Part shown: positions 15,728 through 23,076 of the stretch, one piece after another
How the letters are laid out: every line of letters starts with the position of its first letter
How positions within the stretch are numbered: position 1 is the stretch's first letter
The notes under the pieces: generated by a model
What the model was told of the DNA's origin: nothing
Databases searched by the model: none
Seen by the model: only the letters and a program-made list of their open reading frames with translations
Made by a program: the position numbers and the translations under genes
DNA from: JACQZU01 sp041908165
Lineage (GTDB): Bacteria; Acidobacteriota; Holophagae; Holophagales; Holophagaceae
Direction: 5' to 3'
Assembly: GCA_041908165.1 (NCBI GenBank)
Contig: JAYRFV010000177.1
Location: 1-52,405, forward strand
DNA: 52,405 nucleotides

Positions 15728-16101
15728 CGCGCCCCTCCACCCGAGGCGGGGGAGTCCCCCTTCTTCTTGAACATCTTCAGCATCCGGTCGGTGATCAGGA
15801 AGCCGCTGACGATGTTGGTGGTCGAGCAGACGATGGCCACCAGGCCGAGGGCCGTGATCAGGGGCGGCGCGTCGGCCATGGCCGAGACGATCAGGGCGCC
15901 GACCACGGCGATCGCCGAAATCGCGTTGGTGAGGCTCATGAGCGGCGTGTGCAGCAGCCGCGACACCCGCTGGATCACCATGATGCCGATGAAGCTGGCG
16001 AGCATGAACACGAACAGGGCGCCCATGAAGTCGAGCTGGCCGTGGCTGGCCGCGGGCGGAGCGGCCGGCGAACTCAGCAAGGAGAGACAGGCGTTGGGCA
16101 T
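15724..16101 (-). CDS. pntAB: NAD(P) transhydrogenase alpha subunit 2 (membrane part)
   Basis: A 125-residue membrane subunit of the split-alpha transhydrogenase. It carries the helices that form the C-terminus of PntA in E. coli: FMGALFVFMLASFIGIMVIQRVSRLLHTPLMSLTNAISAIAVVG, which includes the conserved HTPLMSLTNAISG-type motif (here ISAIA). A Ser/Ala-rich N-terminal stretch and a basic C-terminal tail flank it. It lies 23 bp after the alpha-1 gene and overlaps pntB by 4 bp. This three-gene arrangement is typical of alphaproteobacterial and many other bacterial enzymes. Confidence 0.95.
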   Translation of the reverse strand: MPNACLSLLSSPAAPPAASHGQLDFMGALFVFMLASFIGIMVIQRVSRLLHTPLMSLTNAISAIAVVGALIVSAMADAPPLITALGLVAIVCSTTNIVSGFLITDRMLKMFKKKGDSPASGGGAR

Positions 16102-16124
16102 GGAATCCTCGTTCCGTGGGCGGT

Positions 16125-17273
16125 TCAGGCCTGCAGGGCCTTCAGGGTGGGGCCGTGCACGACCCGGCCTTCGCGGGTGACGGCGCAGCCGGCCAGGATG
16201 TCGTCCTGCCAGTCGAGGTCGAAGCGGGCCTCCGCGGGCCTCCAGAAGGCGGTCACGAAGTTGGTCAGGTTGCGGGCGAACAGCATGCTGGCGTGGGTCG
16301 GCATCGAGGCCGGCAGGTTCAGCGGGGCGAGGATCCGCACCCCGCCGACGTCGACGCTGCCGCCCAGCTGCGACAGGGTGCAGTTGCCGCCACCGTCGGC
16401 GCCCAGGTCGACGAGGATCGATCCTGGTCTCATGGATCGAACGATCGCCTCGTCGATCAGCTTGGGGGCCAGGACGCCGCCGATGAGGGCGGTGGTCACC
16501 ACCATGTCCACGGTGGCGCAGTGTTCCGCCAGCATCCGCGCCTGTCGGGCCCGGTCCTCGACACTCAGCTCTGCGGCATAGCCGCCCCCGCCCTGGGCGC
16601 CCTGGGCCAGGTCGATGCCCACGTACTTGCCGCCCACCGACTCGATCTGCTCGCGCACCTCCGGACGCACGTCGGTGGCGGTGACGCTGGCGCCGAGCCG
16701 CTTGGCGGTGGCGATGGCCTGCAGCCCGGCCACCCCGGCGCCGATGACGAACACCTTGGCCGGCAGGGTGGTGCCGGCGGCGGTCATGAACATCGGGAAG
16801 TAGCGCGGCAGTTCGTTGGCGCCGAGCAGGACCCCCTTGTAGCCGGTGATGTTGGCCTGGCTCGACAGGGTGTCCATGGCCTGGGCGCGGGTGGTGCGTG
16901 GGATGCAGTCGGTGGAGAAGGCGGTGACGCCGCGCTCGGCCAGGCGCTTCACCGCGTCCAGGTGGCGGGTCGGGAACAGCGAGGCCAGCAGCAGCGTGTC
17001 CGGCCGCAGCAGGTCCGCCTCGTGGATTCCGTCGGCGCGCAGCAGCGGGGTGTTCACCTTGAGCAGGAGGTCGGCGCTGGCGAGGTTGGCGGCGCGCGGC
17101 TCGAGCGACGCCCCGGCGGCGGCGTAGGCCTCGTCGGGGAAGTGGGAGCCCGAACCCGCGCCGACCTCGACCACCACCTCGAGGCCGGCCTGCACCAGCT
17201 TCCGGCAGGAATCAGGGTCGAGGGCGACGCGCCTCTCCCCGGCGCGGATCTCTTTCGGGACGGCAACTCTCAT
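16125..17273 (-). CDS. pntAA: NAD(P) transhydrogenase alpha subunit 1 (NAD-binding)
   Basis: A 382-residue soluble dI subunit that binds NAD(H), related to alanine dehydrogenase. Landmarks: MRVAVPKEIRAGERRVALDP at the N-terminus, the Rossmann motif VFVIGAGVAGLQAIATAKRLGA near residue 170, TDVRPEVREQIESVGGKYVG, and DMVVTTALIGGVLAPKLI. It is the first gene of the pnt operon, behind a recognisable sigma70-type promoter 42 bp upstream. The subunit docks on the cytoplasmic face of the PntAB-PntB membrane complex. Confidence 0.96.
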   Translation of the reverse strand: MRVAVPKEIRAGERRVALDPDSCRKLVQAGLEVVVEVGAGSGSHFPDEAYAAAGASLEPRAANLASADLLLKVNTPLLRADGIHEADLLRPDTLLLASLFPTRHLDAVKRLAERGVTAFSTDCIPRTTRAQAMDTLSSQANITGYKGVLLGANELPRYFPMFMTAAGTTLPAKVFVIGAGVAGLQAIATAKRLGASVTATDVRPEVREQIESVGGKYVGIDLAQGAQGGGGYAAELSVEDRARQARMLAEHCATVDMVVTTALIGGVLAPKLIDEAIVRSMRPGSILVDLGADGGGNCTLSQLGGSVDVGGVRILAPLNLPASMPTHASMLFARNLTNFVTAFWRPAEARFDLDWQDDILAGCAVTREGRVVHGPTLKALQA

Positions 17274-17314
17274 GCAGGCCTCGGTCGCTGGCGTGCCCAG
17301 GATGGGATGCCGCG

Positions 17315-17343
17315 ACGATACCCCCGAAGGTCCCGATTTTCAA
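17315..17343 (-). promoter_or_regulatory. Sigma70-type promoter of the pnt operon
   Basis: On the minus strand TTGAAA (17338-17343) is separated by exactly 17 bp from TATCGT (17315-17320). This is the clearest two-box promoter in the window. Transcription would start near 17308, leaving a leader of about 35 nt before pntAA. Confidence 0.6.
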
Positions 17344-17401
17344 GAATAAGACCCAGTCTCATGAATGACTTGGGTGTCCGGCATGGTGGGGACCGGGCGG
17401 A

Positions 17402-18862
17402 CTATTCCATGCGGTAGTTCGGCGCTTCCTTGGTGATCATCACGTCGTGGGCGTGGCTTTCCTTGAGCCCGGCTCCCGAGATCCGCACGAAGCTGGCCTT
17501 GGCCTGGAAGTCCGGGATGTCCCGGCCCCCGCTCAGGCCCATGCCGGCGCGCAGGCCGCCGACCAGCTGCGCCACCAGGTCGCCCATGCGGCCCTTGTAG
17601 GGGACCTGGCCCTCGATGCCTTCGGGCACCAGCTTGGCGTCGTCCTTGCCCTCCTGGAAGTAGCGGTCCTTTGAGCCCTGCTTCATCGCGCCGATCGAGC
17701 CCATGCCGCGGTAGCTCTTGAAGGTGCGGCCCTGGTAGAAGATGGTCTCGCCCGGAGCCTCGTCGGTCCCGGCGAACAGGCTGCCGATCATGACCGAATC
17801 GGCGCCCGCGGCGATGGCCTTGGCGATGTCGCCGCTGAACTTGATGCCGCCGTCGGCGATGCAGGGGATGCCCGCCTCGCGGCACGCCCGGCCGGCTTCC
17901 AGGATGGCGGTCACCTGGGGCATGCCCGCGCCGGTGACGATCCGGGTGGTGCAGATGGAGCCCGGCCCGATGCCGACCTTCACGCCGTCGGCGCCGGCAT
18001 CGGCGAGGGCCTTGGCGCCCTCGTAGGTGGCGACGTTGCCGGCGATCACCTGGGTGGCCGGGAAGGCGGCCTTGAGCCGGCGCACCGCCTCCACCACCCC
18101 GGCCGAGTGGCCGTGGGAGCTGTCCAGGCAGAGCACGTCGACCTTGGCCTCCACCAGCGCCCGGGCCCGGTCCATGAGTTCGGCGCCGACGCCGACGGCG
18201 GCGCCGACCCGCAGCCTGCCCATCTGGTCCTTGGCGGCGTTCGGGTAGGCGATCGACTTCTCGATGTCCTTGACCGTGATGAGCCCGCGCAGGGCCCCGG
18301 CCTCGTCCACCACCAGCAGCTTCTCGATCCGGTGGCGCTGGAGGATGGCCTTGGCCTCCATCAGGGTGGTCCCGACCGGCACGGTCACCAGGTTCTGGTG
18401 GGTCATGCGGTCGCTCACGAGCAGGTCGAGGTTGGTCTCGAAGCGCAGGTCGCGGTTGGTGAGGATGCCGACCAGCTTGCCGTCCTGGACCACCGGAACG
18501 CCGCTGATCTTGAACTTGGCCATCAGCGCCTCGGCCTCGCCGATGCGCGCGTCGGGGCCGATGGTGATGGGGTTGGTGATCATGCCGCTCTCGGAGCGCT
18601 TGACCCGGTCCACCTCCTCAGCCTGGCGGGCGATGGCGAGGTTCTTGTGGATGATGCCGAGGCCGCCCAGCTGGGCCAGGGCGATGGCCATCCGGCTCTC
18701 GGTGACCGTGTCCATAGCCGAGCTCACCAGCGGGATGTTGAGGGCGATCTCCTGGGTGAGGCGGGTCTTCAGGTCCACGTGGTTGGGGTGGACCTCCGAG
18801 TAGCCGGGCACGAGCAGCACGTCGTCGAAGGTGAGGGCCTGGGTCAGCGGCAAGGTCAGCAT
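17402..18862 (-). CDS. guaB: IMP dehydrogenase
   Basis: A 486-residue enzyme oxidising IMP to XMP, the committed step of GMP synthesis. The N-terminal TFDDVLLVPGYSEVHP and SAMDTVTESRMAIAL segments, a CBS-domain pair (about residues 95-205), and the catalytic loop GIGPGSICTTRIVTGAG (Cys near 305) are all intact, as are the flap GSIGAMKQGSKDRYFQ and PEGIEGQVPYKG. Length is standard. It lies 76 bp downstream of an ABC ATPase gene on the same strand; I see no clear promoter in that gap, so read-through is possible. Confidence 0.97.
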   Translation of the reverse strand: MLTLPLTQALTFDDVLLVPGYSEVHPNHVDLKTRLTQEIALNIPLVSSAMDTVTESRMAIALAQLGGLGIIHKNLAIARQAEEVDRVKRSESGMITNPITIGPDARIGEAEALMAKFKISGVPVVQDGKLVGILTNRDLRFETNLDLLVSDRMTHQNLVTVPVGTTLMEAKAILQRHRIEKLLVVDEAGALRGLITVKDIEKSIAYPNAAKDQMGRLRVGAAVGVGAELMDRARALVEAKVDVLCLDSSHGHSAGVVEAVRRLKAAFPATQVIAGNVATYEGAKALADAGADGVKVGIGPGSICTTRIVTGAGMPQVTAILEAGRACREAGIPCIADGGIKFSGDIAKAIAAGADSVMIGSLFAGTDEAPGETIFYQGRTFKSYRGMGSIGAMKQGSKDRYFQEGKDDAKLVPEGIEGQVPYKGRMGDLVAQLVGGLRAGMGLSGGRDIPDFQAKASFVRISGAGLKESHAHDVMITKEAPNYRME

Positions 18863-18938
18863 GGCGGGCTTCCGGATGGACCCGCGTCCTGCGGGACCTT
18901 GCAGGGCATGATCGCATGGCCCGGGCTGCGCCGGGGCG

Positions 18939-19856
18939 TCAGTGGGCCTGGCAGCGCAGACCGGCCTCGGGCGCGCCGCGCCAGGGGCCCCAGGCCGCGC
19001 AGTCCGGCCGAGCCTGCGGGCAGCGGGGCTGGTAGGGGCACCCCGGGGGTCGCTGGCCGGGAGCGGGCAGGTGACCGGCTTCGCGGGCGGGTTCCCGGCG
19101 GGCGGCCTCGAGTAGGCGGAGGGTGTACGGATGGCGGGCCGCCGTCAGGAGCGCATCGGTGGGCCCGGCCTCGAGCAGGTGGCCTCCGTAGAGGACCCGA
19201 AGGTGCTGCGTGGCCGCGGCAACGACGCCGAGGTCGTGGCTGATCCAAAGGAACCCTAACTTTCGTTCTTGTTGCAATTCAAGCACAAGGGTCAAGAACT
19301 CTGCCTGGACCGTCGGGTCCAGTGCCGTGGTGGGCTCGTCGAGCACCAGCAGTTCCGGGTCGCAGGAGAGGGCCATCGCCAGCACCAGCCGCTGGCGCTG
19401 CCCTCCACTGATCTGGTGGGGAAAGCGCCGCAGGAAGGACCGGTCACGGGGAAGCCGGAGCCGTTCCAGCAACGGCCCCAACCGGGTCAGGCTTGCCTGG
19501 CGGGTCTCGCCCAGGTGGACGGCAGGCAGGAGCGTCAACTGGTCCTGGGCCCTCAGGAAGGGGTTCAGGGCCTGCAGCGGGTCCTGGGGCACCCAGGCCA
19601 GCCGATGCCCGCGGACCCGGTCGCGGTCCGGGTGGGGCCGGTCCATGGGAACGCCGAAGGCGCTGACCTTCCCGCCCACCTGCCGGACGCCCCTCGGCAG
19701 CACGCCGAAGATGGCCTGGACAAGCAGGCTTTTTCCAGACCCGGATTCGCCCACGAGCCCCAGGCGGTCGCCCGGCGCCAGGACCAGGGTCAGGGGCGCC
19801 AGGAGCAGGGCCCCGTCGTCCCGTTCCAGGGCCAATCCGTCCACTTCCAGTGTCAT
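18939..19856 (-). CDS. Oligopeptide/dipeptide-type ABC transporter ATPase, orphan
   Basis: A 305-residue ABC ATPase of the DppD/OppD kind. Walker A is GESGSGKSLLVQ (near residue 37), the Q-loop WVPQDPLQALNPF, the signature ISGGQRQRLVLAMAL, Walker B LLVLDEPTTALD, and the H-loop ISHDLG. The C-terminal Cys-containing oligopeptide extension CPYQPRCPQARPDC is present. Family members normally sit beside permease genes and a second ATPase; none is visible here, so its partners must be encoded elsewhere. The neighbour guaB is unrelated in function. Confidence 0.9.
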   Translation of the reverse strand: MTLEVDGLALERDDGALLLAPLTLVLAPGDRLGLVGESGSGKSLLVQAIFGVLPRGVRQVGGKVSAFGVPMDRPHPDRDRVRGHRLAWVPQDPLQALNPFLRAQDQLTLLPAVHLGETRQASLTRLGPLLERLRLPRDRSFLRRFPHQISGGQRQRLVLAMALSCDPELLVLDEPTTALDPTVQAEFLTLVLELQQERKLGFLWISHDLGVVAAATQHLRVLYGGHLLEAGPTDALLTAARHPYTLRLLEAARREPAREAGHLPAPGQRPPGCPYQPRCPQARPDCAAWGPWRGAPEAGLRCQAH

Positions 19857-19914
19857 CCCTGGAGGATGCCAGCACGGTCCGGCGGACGCCAGGACAGCCC
19901 GGGCCGATCCAGGC

Positions 19915-19942
19915 TTGACGCCCCGGAAGGCGGGGCTACCTT
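19915..19942 (+). promoter_or_regulatory. Putative sigma70-type promoter for the DUF465 gene
   Basis: TTGACG (19915-19920), a 16-bp spacer and TACCTT (19937-19942). Transcription would start near 19949, about 66 nt upstream of the ATG at 20015. Confidence 0.45.
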
Positions 19943-20014
19943 AGGTTCAACGACGATGGCGCTGCCCAGACTCTACCCCCGGCCCACGAGGCCCAAAACC
20001 CACGAGGTGCTCCG

Positions 20015-20242
20015 ATGGATTTCCTGCGCCCTGACGTTCAGGACCGCTTGATGAAAGAAAACTTCGAGTTCCGGAAGCTCCTCGAGGAGCACCGGGCGGC
20101 CGACGAGCGGCTGAAGGTCCTGGTCAGCAAGCCCAGGATTTCCGCCAGGGAGTCCCTGGAGGAGGTCGAACTGAAGAAGATCAAGCTCCGGGCCAAGGAG
20201 CGCATCTACAACATCGTCCAGGAATTCCAGCGCGGCCAGTAG
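20015..20242 (+). CDS. DUF465 (YdcH-like) small coiled-coil protein
   Basis: A 75-residue, highly charged helical protein matching the DUF465/YdcH pattern: a first helix with FRKLLEEHRAADERLKVL, a turn, and a second helix with EEVELKKIKLRAKERIYNIVQEF containing the conserved LKKxKLxxKDxI segment. It is cytoplasmic, likely a helical hairpin that oligomerises; no function is established for the family. It is monocistronic, with its own promoter and a strong stem-loop just after the stop. Confidence 0.85.
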   Translation: MDFLRPDVQDRLMKENFEFRKLLEEHRAADERLKVLVSKPRISARESLEEVELKKIKLRAKERIYNIVQEFQRGQ

Positions 20243-20257
20243 CCGACCGCTGCGTTC

Positions 20258-20289
20258 GCGAAGGCGCCTCCAGCCGGAGGCGCCTTCGC
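20258..20289 (+). terminator. Strong stem-loop after the DUF465 gene
   Basis: A perfect 14-bp stem (20258-20271 with 20276-20289) with a 4-nt loop, 16 bp after the stop codon. No T-tract follows directly, so it may act as an RNA 3'-end stabiliser or a weak intrinsic terminator. Confidence 0.65.
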
Positions 20290-20368
20290 ATGCAGGGCAG
20301 GGGCGGGGGACTTTTCCAGTGGACTCGGCCGTCCATCCCGCCAGAATGGGCCCGAACCCGGAGCCGCC

Positions 20369-21085
20369 ATGAACGTGCTGATCGTGTATGCCCACGAGGA
20401 GCCGCGGTCCTTCAACGCCGCCCTCAAGAACACCGCGATCCGGGTGTTCGAGGAACAGGGCCACACGGTCGTGGTGTCCGACCTGTACAGGATGGGATTC
20501 AAGGCGGTGGGGGACGCCACCGACTTCCTCGAGCGGAAGGACCGCCACGTCCTGGTCCGGCAGGTGGAGGAGCGCTATTCCACCCAGCTCGGCACCTTGG
20601 CGCCGGACATCCTGGTGGAGCAGCGCAAGGTGCTGGACTGCCAGCTGCTGATCCTGCAGTTCCCGCTCTGGTGGTTCTCGATGCCGGCGATCCTCAAGGG
20701 CTGGGTGGACCGGGTGCTCTCCATGGGCTTCGCCTACGACCAGGACGGCCGCTGGTACGACCACGGCGGCCTGAAGGGCCGCCGGGCCATGCTCAGCGTG
20801 ACCACGGGCGACCCGGAATCCTGCTTCGGACCCCGGGGGATCCATGGACCGATGGATGGCATCCTCTGGCCCATCCAGCGTGCGACCCTCTCCCACTGCG
20901 GATTCCAGGTGCTGCCCCCGTTCGTGGCCTACGCGGTGACCCGGGCCTCGGAGGCCGAGCGGGCCGCCCTCCTGGAGGCCTTCGCCGACCGCCTGGGCTC
21001 CCTTGAAGGGCAGGCCCCGCTGCCCTTCCATCCGCTCGAGCACTTCGGGGACGGCCACGTCCTCCGCTCCGAGCACGTCCCCTGA
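20369..21085 (+). CDS. NAD(P)H dehydrogenase (quinone) family flavoprotein
   Basis: A 238-residue flavodoxin-fold protein of the NQO1/MdaB/KefF group, two-electron FMN/FAD quinone reductases. It begins with the first beta strand and phosphate loop MNVLIVYAHEEPRSFNAALK and has LQFPLWWFSMPAILKGWVDRVLSMGFAY, the flavin isoalloxazine-binding signature of the family, followed by GLKGRRAMLSVTTGDP. The start has CGGAG 6 nt upstream. It stands alone between the DUF465 stem-loop and the glycosyltransferase gene, and the weak boxes TGGACT-N16-CAGAAT (20320-20347) could be its promoter. The physiological acceptor is unknown. Confidence 0.88.
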   Translation: MNVLIVYAHEEPRSFNAALKNTAIRVFEEQGHTVVVSDLYRMGFKAVGDATDFLERKDRHVLVRQVEERYSTQLGTLAPDILVEQRKVLDCQLLILQFPLWWFSMPAILKGWVDRVLSMGFAYDQDGRWYDHGGLKGRRAMLSVTTGDPESCFGPRGIHGPMDGILWPIQRATLSHCGFQVLPPFVAYAVTRASEAERAALLEAFADRLGSLEGQAPLPFHPLEHFGDGHVLRSEHVP

Positions 21086-21110
21086 GGAAGGCCGGCCGCG
21101 GCGCACCGCG

Positions 21111-21116
21111 TATCCT
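21111..21116 (+). promoter_or_regulatory. Possible -10 immediately before the glycosyltransferase start
   Basis: TATCCT ends 5 bp before the ATG at 21122. If used, transcription would begin at the start codon and the mRNA would be leaderless; no Shine-Dalgarno sequence is seen. The 36-bp gap also allows read-through from the quinone reductase gene. Confidence 0.25.
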
Positions 21117-21121
21117 GGGGC

Positions 21122-23050
21122 ATGCCCGAGAATCGAACCGGAACCCATCCTGATGCCGCCGGCCACCTGGCCCGGGCCCGGCAGGCCCTGGCCCAAGGGG
21201 ATCCGGGCCCCGCAGGGACAGAACTCGAGACCCTGCTCGCGCTCGACCCGGACCACCTGGAAGCCCGGCTGCTGATGCTGCACACGAGCCGGCTCACAGG
21301 CATGGACGTGGCCGCCGACCTGGATCGCCTGCTCGACCAGCTTGGGGCCAGGATGCCGGAGTCGGCCCCGGTGCTCCTGGAGGCCCTGCGGATGCGGATC
21401 ATCCAGGCCCTGCAGGCCGGCCGGCATCCCGAGGCCCTTCGAGACCTGCAGCGGGCCGTGGAGTTGGACCCCGCCAGCGGGGAACTCCTCCAGGCCTGCG
21501 GCGCGCTCCTGAACGAGGCCGGGCGATTTGCCGAAGCCCGGCCCCTGCTGGAGCGCGCCCAGCCCCAGCAGGCCGGCCAGTCGGCGTACTGGACGAGCCT
21601 CGCGCTGGCCCTCCAGGGGACCGGCGAGCGGGCGGGTGCCGAGGCGGCCTTCCGGCGGGCCGCGAGCCTTGCGCCGGACAGCGTGCCGGTCCTGTTCAAC
21701 CTCGCCCGGTTCCTGGCGGAGGCCGGCAGGATCCCGGACACGGCCCCGCTCCTCGACCGGATCCTGCGGGTCGAGCCGGGGAACCCGGCGGCGGTGTCCG
21801 GCCTCCTCATGACCGGACTCTACGACCCCGGCCGGACCCCGGTGGAACTGGCCCGCCTCCACCGGGCCTGGGCGGAAAGCCTGGAGGCGAAGGTGGCGCC
21901 CGTCCCCTTCCGGCCCCTCGACTGGACCCCGGAGCGCCGGCTGACCGTGGCCTACCTCTCGGCCGATTTCCGCGAGCATTCCTGCGCCGCCTTCCTCGAG
22001 CCCCTGCTTTGCGCCCACGACCGCACCCGGTACCGGATCCTGCTGGTGACCACGGTGCCCCAGCGCGACGCCCGTACGGACCGCTTCCAGGGGCTCTCGG
22101 ATGGCTGGATCGAAGGCTTCGCCCTGGACGACGCCGGACTGCTGGAACGGCTCCGTGACGAGGGCGTGGACGTGCTGGTGGACCTTGGCGGGCACAGCGG
22201 CTACAACCGGGTGTCCCTGCTGGCGCGGCGCCCTGCGCCCGTGCAGGTGGGGTGGCTCGGCTATCCCTTCACCACCGGGTTCAGCCGGCTCGATGGGCGG
22301 ATCACGGATGCGCGGGTCGACCCGCCGGGGAGCGAGGCCCTGGGCAGCGAACCGCTGCTGCGCCTCGACCCGTGCTACCTGTGCTGGCAGCCGCCGGCCG
22401 ATGGACCCGGGCCGAGGGAGGATTCCGAGCCGGGCGCCCCCTTCACCTTTGGCAGCTTCAACCACTTCGCCAAGCTCAACGGCGCGGTGATCGAGACCTG
22501 GGCGGCGATCCTGCGGCGGGTGCCGGGTTCCCGGCTCCTCCTCAAGGGCAGGGGCAGCCAGGATGCGGTCCTGCGCGAGCGGATCCTCGAGGGATTCTCG
22601 GAGCAGGGGGTTCCGCCCGGACGGGTGCTGCTGGAGGGCTGGCGGGAGGACCCTGCCGGCCACCTCGGGCTGTACCGCTGCATCGACCTCGCCCTGGATC
22701 CGTTCCCCTACAACGGCGTCACCACCACCGTGGAAGCGCTGTGGATGGGGGTCCCGGTGGTGGCGCTGCGCGGGGTGCACAGCCTCAGCCGGCAGGGCTT
22801 CATGCTGCTGGCGACGGTGGGGCTGGAAGAGCTGGCCGCCGGCGGTCCGGCGGAGTACGTGGCCACCGCGGCTGCGCTCGCGGCCGATCCCCAGCGGCTG
22901 CGCCGGCTGCGAAGCGGCCTGCGGGAGCGGCTGCTGGCCTCGCCCCTGTGCGACGCCGCCGGGTTCGCCCGGCGCATGGAGGGGCTGTACCGGGAGCAGT
23001 GGCGGAAGGCGTGCGCGCGGGCACAGATCGGCGGCGCCGGGACGCACTAG
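21122..23050 (+). CDS. TPR-containing O-GlcNAc transferase/SPINDLY-type glycosyltransferase (GT41-like)
   Basis: A 642-residue protein with TPR-like helical repeats over about residues 10-235, then a GT41-type catalytic region. Visible family motifs are YLSADFREHSCAAFLEPLL (with the conserved His), VDLGGHSGYNRVSLLARRP, PVQVGWLGYPFTTGFSRLD, FGSFNHFAKLN and the nucleotide-binding DPFPYNGVTTTVEALWMGVP. In bacteria such proteins glycosylate adhesins or flagellins, or are orphans of unknown target; the sugar may be GlcNAc or fucose and cannot be read from sequence. No flagellar or adhesin gene is adjacent. Urocanate hydratase follows after 26 bp. Confidence 0.88.
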   Translation: MPENRTGTHPDAAGHLARARQALAQGDPGPAGTELETLLALDPDHLEARLLMLHTSRLTGMDVAADLDRLLDQLGARMPESAPVLLEALRMRIIQALQAGRHPEALRDLQRAVELDPASGELLQACGALLNEAGRFAEARPLLERAQPQQAGQSAYWTSLALALQGTGERAGAEAAFRRAASLAPDSVPVLFNLARFLAEAGRIPDTAPLLDRILRVEPGNPAAVSGLLMTGLYDPGRTPVELARLHRAWAESLEAKVAPVPFRPLDWTPERRLTVAYLSADFREHSCAAFLEPLLCAHDRTRYRILLVTTVPQRDARTDRFQGLSDGWIEGFALDDAGLLERLRDEGVDVLVDLGGHSGYNRVSLLARRPAPVQVGWLGYPFTTGFSRLDGRITDARVDPPGSEALGSEPLLRLDPCYLCWQPPADGPGPREDSEPGAPFTFGSFNHFAKLNGAVIETWAAILRRVPGSRLLLKGRGSQDAVLRERILEGFSEQGVPPGRVLLEGWREDPAGHLGLYRCIDLALDPFPYNGVTTTVEALWMGVPVVALRGVHSLSRQGFMLLATVGLEELAAGGPAEYVATAAALAADPQRLRRLRSGLRERLLASPLCDAAGFARRMEGLYREQWRKACARAQIGGAGTH

Positions 23051-23075
23051 AATTGGGGGCCGTCCTGGAGCCCCC
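23048..23075 (+). promoter_or_regulatory. Possible hutU promoter and start-codon hairpin
   Basis: TAGAAT (23048-23053) overlaps the glycosyltransferase stop codon. It is followed by GGGGGC...GCCCCC (23055-23060 with 23070-23075), a 6-bp stem that would cover the GGAG ribosome-binding site of hutU and end 1 nt before its ATG. No -35 is evident. Confidence 0.3.
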
Positions 23076-23076
23076 C

